64,000 nt of DNA from Apostichopus japonicus (Eukaryota; Echinodermata; Holothuroidea; Aspidochirotida; Stichopodidae). Under the pieces are notes generated by a model, which ran no database searches, had not been told where the DNA came from, and was given only the letters and a program-made list of their open reading frames with translations. The DNA lies in NCBI RefSeq assembly GCF_037975245.1, contig NC_092574.1, forward strand, positions 21,787,713 to 21,851,712. Reading direction: 5' to 3'. Below, one piece after another: positions 25,701 to 37,008 of the stretch. How positions within the stretch are numbered: position 1 is the stretch's first letter; every line of letters begins with the position of its first letter. The translations under genes and the position numbers were made by a program.

Positions 25701-28700
25701 GCACTCTACCAACTGAGCTACCTAGCCCTTAGTGGGTGGTGATCCCTATATAGCCATTTCCTTGTTTGGGTGGGGGGGGGGATGGATGCCAGGCAGAAGC
25801 CACAGTAGCTTGTATATGGCAGAACTAAGGATCACTCCTCACTTCCAAGAAGGGCCCTGTCTGCAATAGTTACGAGAAGAATCGCAGGTAGGATGACATT
25901 ATCTTCTATTTCGGAAACTTTTACTAGGATTTACTCAGTTTAGCGGCTGTGATCGAAAATGCCTCAAGAGAGCTTTCCGATCGGTTGATCACCAGACGTG
26001 TGTAAACTTTGCCAAACGAACGGCCGGCAGCGTTTCGTTTCTGAATTGTGCTAGTCATGAGTGGTATTAACTTCATGTCAGTTCCAATGTGTCACATCAA
26101 GTGAAATTTAGGGAATGTGTGCAGGTATTTTGCCCAGACGTATCCGTCAGTGATTCCTCCAAGAAATTCTCAGTGATTTCAGAGACTGCAGCTTGTCAAG
26201 TTTGGCAGACCTAGAAAAGACAGATATCACAGTGCCCGCTGTTGATTCATGGTGGGCCGGAGATTCCCCATCGGTTGAACGTTAACTGAATTTTAGTAAA
26301 CTACATTACATATACATTCATCAGAACTTTGGAAACAAATCACTGTGCGATAGGGAGGAACTTTATTGTCAGATTCCATAGGAAACCCTTTTCTACAAAG
26401 AAAAAAAATTGGCAACCCTTTTTATTGGTTGTGACCCATAGTTTGAGAAGTTTGGCCATAGTTTATTCTGTGGTGTACATTGGGAGGCTTAATTTGTCTG
26501 CTGCCATTAGTTTCTGACTTTCTCTACATCATTACCTTGTAAGTAAATTGGAAAAGTTCTTTAAACCTTTTGGCTTTAAAATTTCTAGTAGTTAAATAAC
26601 CAAACCTTCTAGTTTCTGCTTTAATATTAAACGTTGAATACTTTTGTTTGGCTTGAAGCCTTTCAATGTCAAGTTTTTTAATGTGATACTATATCATGTA
26701 CTCTTGTGTTATATACTTTCACATTGTTATCTGTAAGGTTTATATATGTCAATCAAGAAAATGTGCAAACAAAAAACAAACAAAAAAGGGGGGGGAAAGG
26801 GAAAGAGAAAGAGAAAGATCCCTTTCCCAACTTAAATCTAAGGATGCAGTTCAATTTCATTTGAAAAACGTTTGTCCTGTCAGAAACTTTTTCAGGATGA
26901 TGTTACTCTCATGTACTAGAAGCAAATCAGACATTTACATGAAAATGAAACTGTCAAAGTAATGAGGATATTCGTTAAGTGAGGAGGAATAGTAGTACTT
27001 AATACTCCCAAAGTTTATAAAAGTTACTGCCCGATTCTCATTTGGGAACTAATGGAGGTGTGATCTAGGTAACAACCCCCACCCCCCCAAAAAAAAACAG
27101 GTCCATAGATTTGTTAGAATAGTTGTGGTCAGAACTCTATTCCGTCCTGCTTTTCACAGATGCACCAGTGGTGATGTCACTGCCTCATTTCCTCTTTGCC
27201 GAAGAGAAAGTTTTGGAGATGCTAGATGGCGATATTAACCCAATTAAGGAGAAACATCAGACCTCGTTTGACCTGGAACCAGTAAGTGAAATCTAACTGA
27301 TCATAGTATAGAAGTCGATGGTATCGTTATACGCTGGAGGTAGTACTGCCAGCTGCATACAATCATGTGAAACTACATGAATATGACAAAAACATTCCAT
27401 GATATCATAATGTTAACTCTAAATATGGTTCATGGAAGGTAACATTTGAGAGGTTAACCCCCCTGGTGACACAGTGAGTGGTCAGCAAGTTGGCTTACAG
27501 GAATGTAGATGGTAGAATTTATCCCGTAGCAGTGTTTCTGTCTTTCTGTTAGGAGAGGGGGTGGGGTGGGAGGGAGGGAGAGGGGTGTGGGGAGAGGGAG
27601 GGGAGAAACTCAAAACCTCTAAATGATATTACAAAGGTATTCCCTTCTTGGATATTGCAAGAAATGTTGCGTCCACTATATCTGTTTCGACCATGACAAA
27701 ACTTTGTTTCTTTTCTGTGGAGGCCTATCCTGTCATTCATCATTCTTTGTTATTTCAACAGATTACAGGAGGTCCGTTACAAGTTTTCAAACGTTTACAG
27801 ATCAACATTCATCAGAAAGCTTACAAGGACATGCCGTAAGTGAAAAGTTTCATTTTTATCATCTTCCTAAAGAATCTATACAGAAGTGGAACTCATTACT
27901 TGCAGTTTTGGGTGATTGACGTTGTCGTCAAAGGCATATGATTTGTTCAACTCAGGTGTCAGGCTTTTCCGACGAACACTTAGCCACTTTCGAGCTTGCT
28001 ATGTCAGTGTGACATATTGTAGTTATTTTAGTAGCAGTTGGAAAACCCCCCCCCCCCCCCATGCCCTCCGAAGAGCAAAATGAAAATAAAGTTTCCATTC
28101 ACATTGTAGACGTTTTTTGCAGTCTTTTTAAGATCTGTGATTGTTAACAGCATCGATATATCTGTTACTTTACATCAGCGATCTGCTTTCTTTATCTGAG
28201 AACTGGGAATTTAAACCAACAAATATTAGCAGTATGTCACCATACTTAAATGTCTCAGCTAAACATTTCTGTGAAGGGGATACAGATGGTTAACGTTGCA
28301 TTAAACGCCTGAGTTTAAGTTTTTAACATCTAACCATGGTTCCTGTTTAAAGCAAAGCATTATTTAGAGAGACTCTTCAATTATTGAAACTTTATTATGA
28401 GAGAATTAAGAAATAATTGGTTAAAGTGGGATTTGAGCCATCGATGCCGGGATACACGCTCTTCATTCGACAAACTGAGCTATCCAACCATTAGTTTTAA
28501 AAATAAATTTAGCTATGAGGATAATTCCTGTTGATAATCACAGAACATATATGAATATCCATCATTCAATTGCTGGCTTCTTAAAGGAATTTTTTAGTGA
28601 AAAATGGGATCCAGTCCTTCCGGACATAATTTTTTTTTTTTTGTATCGTCCTGTAAAGCCTTGTTCTGTGATGAATTTTAGTTTCTGTGATAGAGTGCTT

Positions 28701-31328
28701 GAAATGTTGGCCCATCCTGCCAGAAAATTTGAATCTAACACTGACTTACGTCGAGACGTGACCTCAGTACGTCACATTTGTCAGATTCGATCAGTTCTCA
28801 CTCTAATACACAGGAATGTGTACAGACTTAGCGTACGGCTGTGATTCAAGAAATCTCTCAAATTACAAATATCTCAACAGCATATGATGAAGAACTAGTT
28901 ATGGAATTCTGGAAAAATGTTATAACTCTCAAAAAGATTGCTAACTTGCAAGCAATTTCACCTGGAAATTTCCATCTAAATCGCTATTTTATTTTCAGAA
29001 ATTTGAACTTCCCTCGCTACAGTGTAGCTTGCAAAGTGCCGCGATGACATCACTATCGCTCATCGTTCTCCACTGTTCAAAATATATTAGATTAAGTTGG
29101 CGCAAGGTTCAAAAATTCACTTCTCCTGAATCATAGGATGAAAATTCCCTGAATTAGGACTTTGGTGATGAAAAAATTATGGAGTTTTTGTGCATATACC
29201 CAATAGACTGCCACTAAAAAATCCTTTAACCATCTTGTTTTGTCATTTTATTTTCAGCGCTTTCCAGAACTTACCAAATGCTTACCTCCCTATTCTGTGG
29301 CTTGAAGAGGTATGTCCCATCTTGCAGTTATTCTTCAGTTGCAATTCTATTGACCTTTGATCAACATTTGTTGGTGCTGATACATCCTACTTACACAGCA
29401 TTTGTTGATGTTGATTATTGATATTTACCACAAACTCATTGGTGCTGATAATTCCTACTTACACAGCATTTGTTGATGTTGATTATTGATATTTACCACA
29501 AACTCATTGGTGCTGATAATTCCTACTTACACAGCATTTGTTTGTGTTGATAATTGATACTTGCACAACCGTATTGGTGCTGATACTTCCTACTTACACA
29601 GCATTTGTTGGTGTTGATTATTGATATTTACACAACCTCATTGGTGCTAATTCTTCCTACTCACACAGCATTTGTTGGTGTTGACAATTGGTACATGCTC
29701 AACCTCATTCGGTGCTAATTCTTACTAGTCACACAGCATTTGTTGGTGTTGATAATTGATACTTGCTCAACCTCATTGGTGTTAATTCTTCCTACTCACA
29801 CAGCATTTGTTGGTGTTGATAATTGGTACTTGCTCAACCTCATTGGTGTTAATTCTTCCTAGTCACACAGCATTTGTTGGTGTTGATAATTGGTACATGC
29901 ACAACCTCATTGGTGCTAATTCTTCCTAGTCACACAGCATTTGTTGATGTTGATTATTGATTCTTGCACAAGCTCATTGGTGTTGATACATCCTACATAC
30001 ACAGCATTTGTTGATGTTGATTATTGATACTTGCTCAACCTCATTGGTGCTGATACTTCCTACTCACACAGCATTTGTTGGTGTAGATAATTGATACTTG
30101 CTCAACCTCATTGGTGTTAATTCTTCCTACTCACACAGCATTTGTTGGTGTTGATACTTGCTTTGTTGGTACTGGTAATTACTGACTGCACTACATTTAT
30201 TTATTTTTTTACTTATTAACAAATCTTGTCTGGATGACATCATATCTGTTTTCAAAGTTCCAAACTTTCATATCGTTGGAGTGTGCATATTTTTTTGTAA
30301 AGTATGTTGGTGTGCAAGGCTCTGATGATCACCTTGAACAGGATTTACAGAGAGTCATAAAAGTGAAAGTAGAACTTCTTTCACAGTTGTATTCGCTGCT
30401 CACATGAAGGTTTTGCATATCAAACTCTAAAGTTACTCGTGAGTAATTCCACTCATCCACATCGTGTTGTTGTTTTTCCCCCTATAGTCCTCTGTGGTTA
30501 CTCCCGAGTACGCTAAGCAACTGGAGTGGATGACGTTAAAGATATGGGTAGTCGTTCACATCAGTCAGTGGTTATTCATTGGTCTTGGTATCCTCTTATC
30601 TATCATCATGGTGTCATGCCTCCTCTCTGGAACGAGAAATTCTTCGGACCTTGCAAGACCAGTCAATGTAAGTGTTGAAAGACGGAAACCTCCATCTATT
30701 GTCTGTTTTTGTTTACAAAGAATGTAACATAGGTATTTTTATCAATGTTAACCATTCAACGTTGCGAGGGAAATGTCTCTCGCTCAGCAACTCATTTTAA
30801 GGGTGCAGTCTTTCCAAATACAAGATTGAGAAAGAACATATTCTGATAATATTTGAAATATGTTAAAAATCAGTTTGTAAACCAGTATCAAATTTCACTG
30901 ACACTGTCATCCAACTTGGAACGTTGAGAAGACACTAATCCTACACCACTAATCCTACTTTTGTCTTTAATCTTACCATATATCCTCGAAAATGAATTGT
31001 TATAGATGTGAGTGCCGAATAAAGGTTAAAGTTACTTAAAAAGTTACTATTTTTGTCCTCGTTCATGCTGCTCATGCCACACTTTTTGATTCCCATGTTT
31101 TCCATATGGTGTTAGTCCAATGTTGAGGATATGAAATTCTACGTCATGTTTCATAATGTTACTTCAATATATATTTTTGTTTTCTAGTGGTTTTGTCTGA
31201 TTTATGTCTTTTGAACATACCTCCTATCAAACTCTTGTTTTCCAGTTTTTATAAATCAAATATTGTTCTTGTACATTTCTCCACAGGCACCATCTGAGAA
31301 CTCTCCACTTCTTGGAAACAAGGCTTGA
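16708..31328 (+). CDS. SCARB2-like: CD36/SCARB-family (LIMP-2-like) receptor, gene B; complete, 12 coding exons, 496 aa
   Basis: Exons: 16708-16821, 19712-19869, 21132-21285, 21869-22069, 22556-22697, 23447-23516, 25141-25322, 27160-27281, 27762-27835, 29258-29309, 30488-30667, 31287-31328 (TGA). All borders are GT-AG and the joined frame is open for 496 aa, normal for the family (about 470-530). Membrane segment 1 spans about residues 8-30; segment 2 lies in exon 11 (WLFIGLGILLSIIMVSCLL). Ectodomain hallmarks are PPFPIY, GPYTYR, WGYEDP, SSDIC, GFCTP, YCLPGG and SLPHFL, with about ten N-x-S/T sites. The 13-residue last exon ends SENSPLLGNKA, an acidic di-leucine signal ([DE]xxxL[LI]) at the same place as the LIMP-2 tail signal, which predicts AP-dependent sorting to lysosomes. 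The ATG exon begins after an acceptor at 16687-16688, so a non-coding exon lies upstream. One-to-one orthology with vertebrate SCARB2 is not shown. Confidence 0.93.
17060..17130 (-). mobile_element. tRNA(Ser/Leu)-type SINE head, family 2, copy 1
   Basis: On the minus strand this reads GGTGAGAGTGGCTGAGTGG (A box of a class II tRNA) and, about 45 bases on, GGTTTGATTTCC (B box). The intervening GGTGGCACTTAAAGCAATGA block matches a second copy at 50330-50402. The SINE body probably runs leftwards towards about 16925. It sits in intron 1 of gene B. Confidence 0.6.
17585..17608. repeat. (CAGT)n microsatellite
   Basis: Several CAGT units in a row, in intron 1 of gene B. Confidence 0.85.
18380..18612 (+). 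mobile_element. Possible LINE 3'UTR tail
   Basis: AT-rich sequence ending AATTAAAGGAATTGAAATTGA resembles the A-rich TTGAA-type tails left by non-LTR elements. No coding remnant was read here. It sits in intron 1 of gene B. Confidence 0.25.
23575..23810. repeat. Degenerate short tandem repeat (ACCAGTACAAAGGTTATGT-like)
   Basis: About ten imperfect units of roughly 20-25 bases, each with ACCAGT(A/T)CA and a (G)TTAT or GCTAT word. It lies in intron 6 of gene B. Confidence 0.6.
25430..25685. repeat. 121-bp tandem repeat with nested CTCTACACTGAC units
   Basis: GCACCACTGACCTCTGG starts at 25430, 25551 and 25672, giving a 121-bp period with two near-identical copies and a third start. Inside each copy, GACCTCTACAC words repeat. 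The third copy runs into the tRNA-Lys-like pseudogene, so each unit carries that pseudogene's 3' half. Confidence 0.9.
25656..25727 (-). pseudogene. tRNA-Lys(UUU)-like pseudogene or SINE head
   Basis: 72 bases fold as a tRNA on the minus strand. A 7-bp acceptor stem (GGCTAGG with TCTAGTC, two G-U pairs), TA at positions 8-9, a D stem GCTC/GAGT and a 5-bp anticodon stem CTGGG/CCCAG with loop CTTTTAA (anticodon TTT) are all present. The T arm is broken: the loop reads TGCAAAT in place of TTCAAAT and the stem pairs poorly. It is therefore unlikely to be a working tRNA. It lies in intron 7 of gene B beside a 121-bp tandem repeat built partly from its 3' half. Confidence 0.65.
26793..26828. repeat. 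10-bp inverted repeat around a polypurine loop
   Basis: GGGAAAGGGA (26793-26802) and TCCCTTTCCC (26819-26828) are exact complements, separated by 16 purines made of AAGAGA-type units. It is in intron 7 of gene B. Confidence 0.8.
28419..28489 (-). mobile_element. tRNA-derived SINE head or tRNA pseudogene
   Basis: The minus strand starts GGTTGGATAGCTCAGTTTG (acceptor strand plus A box) and ends with the B-box-like GGCTCAAATCCC and TTTAACC, which pairs with GGTTGGA over 7 bp. The anticodon and T stems are degraded, so this is a relic and not a functional tRNA. It lies in intron 9 of gene B. Confidence 0.55.
29335..30165. repeat. 67-68-bp minisatellite, about 12 copies
   Basis: The ACACAGCATTTGTTG word recurs with its CAGCA ending at 29400, 29468, 29536, 29603, 29670, 29738, 29805, 29872, 29939, 30006, 30073 and 30140. 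Units share TTGATAATTGATACTTGC and CTCATTGGTG. It fills most of intron 10 of gene B (29310-30487). Copies are well conserved, so the expansion is fairly recent. Confidence 0.93.
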
Positions 31329-33132
31329 TCAAGTCGAAGGTTGCTAAGGTAATTTGCAGTGAAAACTCATGGCTCTAGAGACTTTGAGATCAACGGCAAA
31401 GGATTGTCAGTATCAGCCTTTTTTGAGAGTACCGATCGTGCTTTCGTCATCATCTAAAATTTATTTCATTCTGTAGTCTGTTATTAAATTCCAACACATT
31501 TGTCTTCAGTCTTCAGCCAATCTTTGATTGAAAATTATTAAGATAATCATAAGGCTTTAAATCCAAAGGAAGGAAGTAGATGGTTTCTAAGTCTTTTTAT
31601 GTAAATATGAGATCATTTTGCCTGACTTTTTGGAAATAGATGTGTCTTTCTTTAGCATGCTTGATGAACCTTACATCAACTTTGGGTCAGAATTGCTTTA
31701 GATGCTGCTGATATTGGCAAAATTTCCAAACGATTCGGTTCCTTTAAAATCAGCAAATCAAACCTTTCCACGAAATGAGGCAGAATTACTCAAGAATTCC
31801 AAGGTGATTTTGCATGCTATTTTAGAAAATGTTATACTTTTAAGAATAGAAAGTATTCAGTCATACGGTTTAATTGTTGCTAGAAATTAGCAGTTAAAGA
31901 AAAAGGAATTTCTGCTCCAATTTGCTGGCATAATAATATGATACTTAATATCTTATAGATATGCAATAAGCTGTGTTGGTGCTTACATTATGTGATCATA
32001 AGTTCAGTAAAGGCGAACAGTAAATATTGGTAGCACACTTCCAATAATATAATTAATTATCTTTGCTTCACCGTCATCAAAACTACAAGCAACTTCCATT
32101 TTCTAAGACTAAAAAAGAAAAAAAGAAGAACAAACATATGGATGACCCAAACGGGGACAAACCAAGTCATTTCTCACAGTCTTGTGCTTTGTGCTAGTTT
32201 TCTTCGTCAAACTTGGATGTTGTTTTCAGTATTCAGTATTTCATTATTTAGCAATGCTAAATTAATATCTTGTACACATATTTGACTACCTAGCTTTGAT
32301 TCATTCTTTTGTAATTGCAGTAAAAATATGAACCCCTCCCCCTTCTCCCCCCTCCCCTCCAAAAGGGACATATTAAGAGATGATTATGGTAACCAAAAAG
32401 TCTTTTCCTTATCTTGAAAAGTGGAATCTCTATGGGCATTTCTAATACTACCACATTCAATATTAACAGCGGACATTTATTTAAAAGAGAACGTCTTACT
32501 TCACATTTTGGATGTATCTTTAGTCCCTTAAGCATTAATTACAGACCAAGAACAATTTTATATCATGTGGTTGGGTTTCACCACAAATACGTAATCATAT
32601 TCCATCCCCCTTCCCACACCTTCTCCCACAACTCACCAAAACTGTTCTTACTTCAAATAAAATTCATGATAGTCAGTACTAGAGTGACTGGAAAAAAGTT
32701 GTTGTGATTACTTTACATAATTTCTAAAATGATTGATTTTGGAGAAAAATGCTTTAGAAATGTTCATTTTGTATTTTGTATAAACTTCACTTTTTTTTTT
32801 AAATTTGAAAAAACTATTACTAGTTATAGCAGACAAATGATGTTGAGGTAAGCTTACGTTTATGTGTTAAGCCAACGAAATAAGGAGCATAAATATTACT
32901 GACTTTCTCTTCTTTTCCCTTACCTTATGGCAAATTTGTGGAGTTACATTTACTATGTAGAGTTATTTTGCTTTAAATTTCATTCTTTTCTTGTAATAGT
33001 TAAGTTCATTTGGTATTTAGTTAGGCATAGTGTCTCCAAAGTCTCTCTGATCTATAGAGATTGTTTAAACAACATCAAAAACATCAAACATAAGAGACTT
33101 AGCCAAAGCCTAGGGGGTGGGGGGGGTGAATT

Positions 33133-33765
33133 AGTTCAGCAGTAGAGACTGCTCCAAGCCTTTGATAGTTTTTCATTTTATTTTAACACTAGAGACTGGT
33201 TTAAACATGTGATTGTATTTTTCGATGTAACCTTTGATAGTTTTTCTTTGAAATTCTTTAAAGTTTTGACTTGTTGGGATAATTTTTTTACATTTGGCAA
33301 CAAAGCAATGCTTTGTAAAATCCTGGTATATTCTTTTTTTGTTTTGTTTTTTGAAGAGTGTTATTTAGCCATCCTTTGAGGATGAGAGGTGTAAATGTGT
33401 TCAGAGTCTGATACGGGCAGTAGCGACTGGCCAAACAATAGAGACTATAAAAGCAATAGAGACTAAAACAATAGAGAACTTCAAACAATAGGGACTAAAA
33501 ACAATAGAGAACTTAAAAAAATAGAGACTAAAATTAATAGAGAACTTCAACCAATAAAGACTGTAAAAACAATAGAGAACTTCAAATATAAGAGACTGTC
33601 CCAAAAAATTAGACAATAGTTTTTATTTAACAGTAGAGACTACTGCAAGCTATTGACATTTTTTTGTGCTATATTTTAACATTAAAGACTGCTCTAAGCA
33701 TGTGATAGAATTTCTTTTATGTAACCCTTGTTAATTTTCTTTGAAACCAAAGATCCTAATACCTA
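33133..33765. repeat. About 491-bp direct duplication with internal (CAATAGAGACTAAAA)n
   Basis: The block AGTAGAGACT...CAAGC...TTTTAACA...AGACTG...CATGTGATAG...TTTTCTTTGAAA starts at about 33141 and again at about 33632. Between them, 33430-33600 holds about ten units of CAATAGAGACTA or CAATAGAGAACTTCAAA. Copies are diverged. Confidence 0.7.
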
Positions 33766-35004
33766 CTGCCATAAGTTATCTGTTTGTGAAATATACCAAT
33801 TTTCTTGTTTATTATTTGAGAAAGGTTCCTTTTCTAGAATAAGAGGTTTAATCAACCTTTGAGGGTTTTGAATAAGGAGCAGAAGGAAGGTTTGGGTGAC
33901 AAATAATCTTGTTTATTTCTCACTGTTAGATGATTGATGTTTCCTTTTTTTTTGGCAGGCAAGAGCTTTATCAAATATCCGCAATTTCTTTTCTACCTAC
34001 GGGGCAAAACTATTATCCTAACATACTGTAGCATACGCAAACTGTAGCCTATATCGCATATTTTGCAAATTTCCGTGATTTTTTTTTACCCCAGGCTCAT
34101 ACCTGTTTTGGTCTGACCCTCACATGGGATACATGAAGCTGAAATTTGTTAGGCTGAGGCTTTCTTTCTCTCATTTCTTTTATTTTCTCGACTCCTTAGA
34201 GAGTGTAAACATGCAGTATCAGACATTTATCTGCTATGGCAGAATATCTTTTGCCTCACTTTGAAGTTTTCATTCAAATCTAGGCTTACCTTTTTTATTC
34301 TTTCTTGCATTTCTTTTCTGCTTTTGCTGGATAAATCTCTGATATCTGGAGTAAGATGCTTGTTCAGCTCTTGTGGTATCATAAATAAAGATTATAAGGT
34401 TACCGATTCAAGAGTATCGGCAATTAGACCGGAAATTTAATGCTATCACAAAATGACATTATGATAATTGTTTCGAGAATAAACTGATGTGTAAACCTAT
34501 GCATTTTCTTTTTATATTTTACCCCCAAAAAATTGTTATAAATTGATTATTTGTAAACTAAGTTTTTTTTAGTATATTAATCACAGAAATGGTCACCATA
34601 CAATCAAGAGTTTCATTTGTTACATTGTTAGCCACAATCGGAATGTCAGACCCTCTAACATTTTTCTATTTATCTTTTTATTACATTTTGTTTTCTTTTT
34701 TTAACACAAAATTGGCAAATTATCTGTGATGGAGGGGCCTTTAGAGTGGGTTTTGTTTGATCGGAAAGTTTTTCAAAGCCCCCTCCAGCTCCTGCTAGGA
34801 CTGTAAAGTAGCATGTGGATGACAATTGTGGTTTATGTGTTATTGTGATGTGTGGTGCTTTCTTTATTAAGCAATACGACTGTTAAATTGTAACACAGTG
34901 CCTACCTCACAGTTAATACTACTCCCCTTATGTAATCTTTTGGGTTATTATATTGTATTATCTCATTTCAATCTTTACTATTTACAAGATTTTTATGAAG
35001 TCAT

Positions 35005-35010
35005 AATAAA
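35005..35010 (+). terminator. Candidate poly(A) signal for CD36-family gene B
   Basis: AATAAA is followed within about 20-45 bases by a GT-rich stretch (TTGTTGTGGTAGTTGTG), the usual layout of a vertebrate-like cleavage site. It would give gene B a 3'UTR of about 3.7 kb. Nearer AATAAA words, such as about 34385, could be used instead. Confidence 0.4.
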
Positions 35011-35040
35011 GATGCCAAATCAACCTTTGTTGTGGTAGTT

Positions 35041-36571
35041 GTGTTTACATTTTTTTGGGTATTTGACAAAGTGATTTTTTTAGTAGTTGCTTAAGCCACA
35101 TGGGTATCACCAGTTTAAGGGTATTTTACCCCTATCCGATTCCCAAGCTGAAATACAGTCTGAAAAAATTGAAAGATATGTGAATATCGATAAGGGGGAA
35201 AGGTTGCATGAGGCGTGGAGTATACACCAGTTTCATTCAACTAACACAATGCAAGCTATGATTGCTTTATGTATGCAGAAATGAGCCATATGAAGTGAAA
35301 AATTATGCCACATTCCAAAGAAGTAGTATACACCCCAATGACAACTCTCCAATGGAGACCGTTGCTCTCTCCCTAAAAGTAAAACAATTTCACTTTTTTT
35401 TCTACCACTGTGTACAGCGGTTATATTCTCTGATGTAATAATCTTAGATGTGCTGACCCTCCCCACCCCTCTTCAGTCCTTCAAGGTAGTTCCCTGTATC
35501 ACCCCCAATCAACAGCATCATTGATAAGCCATGTTTGATAAAACATTTAACATTTCATACAAGAACTAAACATATTCAGTCAGCATTCGAATGACATTTT
35601 TTGGTTTTTAAATTAAGATATAATGCGTTTCATCCTGTGATTTAATCCGTTATGGTATAATTATGTACACATGTGAGTTAGTATTTTGCTTATATTACCC
35701 ATACAGGAGCCATAACTACATTTCCGATTTGATTACAGACTTTTAAACAAACAGGAAATCGCTCAATTCGAAATACTGTTCTTCTTTTGTCTAGATTGCG
35801 TCAGTCTGATCTTCGTTGTGTCATGTGTTCTTGGGGTAGACTTTGTCGCAATAGAGTGTTACCTAGTTTATGTTAACCAAATATGGTTTGACCGGGAATA
35901 GAAAATTGTTTCATCCTATATACTACTAAAGTGGGGTGGCAATCCTTGTAAGGGTTGCCATAAAAGGCGAGGGTGGGTGAGGGGGGGGGGTCGGAAGATA
36001 AAGGCCAACGTATACATTTTGCAGTACAGTATAGTATTCTTAACTTAACTACGTATGACGGGAAGTGAACTTACATTCTTGACGTATGCACATGTGAAGT
36101 ATCGTATTTGTGTTGTTTCAATTCAAAGAATATATTTTGATTAAAAAAAAATGCTGCCAATACATTCACACAGTGTGGAACTGTTTCAATTCTTATTTTA
36201 CTTTTTCGACGAACTTCCCATGAAGTTTATTAATTTACCGTATGTGCTAACTTGATACAACATTGACGAGTAAACCATTCTATTTAATTCGTGCCGGTGC
36301 TGAGCCATAATAACTGCATGGCCACTAGAAAACACTATTTGGTCACTTTGAAAATCAAAACACACACAAAAATTTGTTGAAAATTTGTTTCGCGTGCTGT
36401 AAACCGTCTTGTACAGTCATATATAGGAAGCCATTCGTTCATTATGAGTAGTATAGGTTCGTCTTGACGATTATCGAAGACTAGGTCACAACACTCGAGT
36501 TGCATTGGCATCATTTCAGGCTCTTTCACTGGGCAATTTTTGTGAACGCAACAATGTTTTTATAAAGGGTA

Positions 36572-36604
<33 letters not shown>

Positions 36605-36957
36605 CTGTATATAAACCACCAAACACCGACAAGGGAACCACAAACAACAAAGGAGTGAACACCGAAGAAACGCAAAAAAAAACCCACCAACTGAACGGAC
36701 GCAAAAGAGCGTGCACCAACAGAAGAACAATACTCCAACAACCCTATAATTCCTGGTAATCCCGATGAGGAGCCTATATAGTCATGGAGCATAACTTGAA
36801 GCTATCAGTTGTCTGATGATCGCTCAACGCCAACCAACCAATATATATTACGATTTTCATGTATATATATAAATAATTGAAAACGTAAAGAGAAGGAAAA
36901 ATCCAGAACAGTGAAAAACTTCCAGCCTCCACCGGGACTCGAACCCGGGCCTCCCGC

Positions 36958-37008
<51 letters not shown>

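Larger units (their letters stand above)
31329..35040 (+). other. Probable 3'UTR and flank of CD36-family gene B
   Basis: AT-rich, without a believable coding frame. It ends near the AATAAA at 35005. It contains the duplication and AATAGAGACTA repeats at 33.1-33.8 kb. Confidence 0.45.

Noticed and set aside
25656-25727. Functional tRNA-Lys gene
   Set aside because: Acceptor, D and anticodon arms are good, but the T loop reads TGCAAAT and the T stem does not pair.
29335-30165. Regular repeat spacing that could recall a CRISPR array
   Set aside because: The whole 67-68-bp unit is conserved, with no repeat/spacer division, and it lies in an intron of an animal gene.
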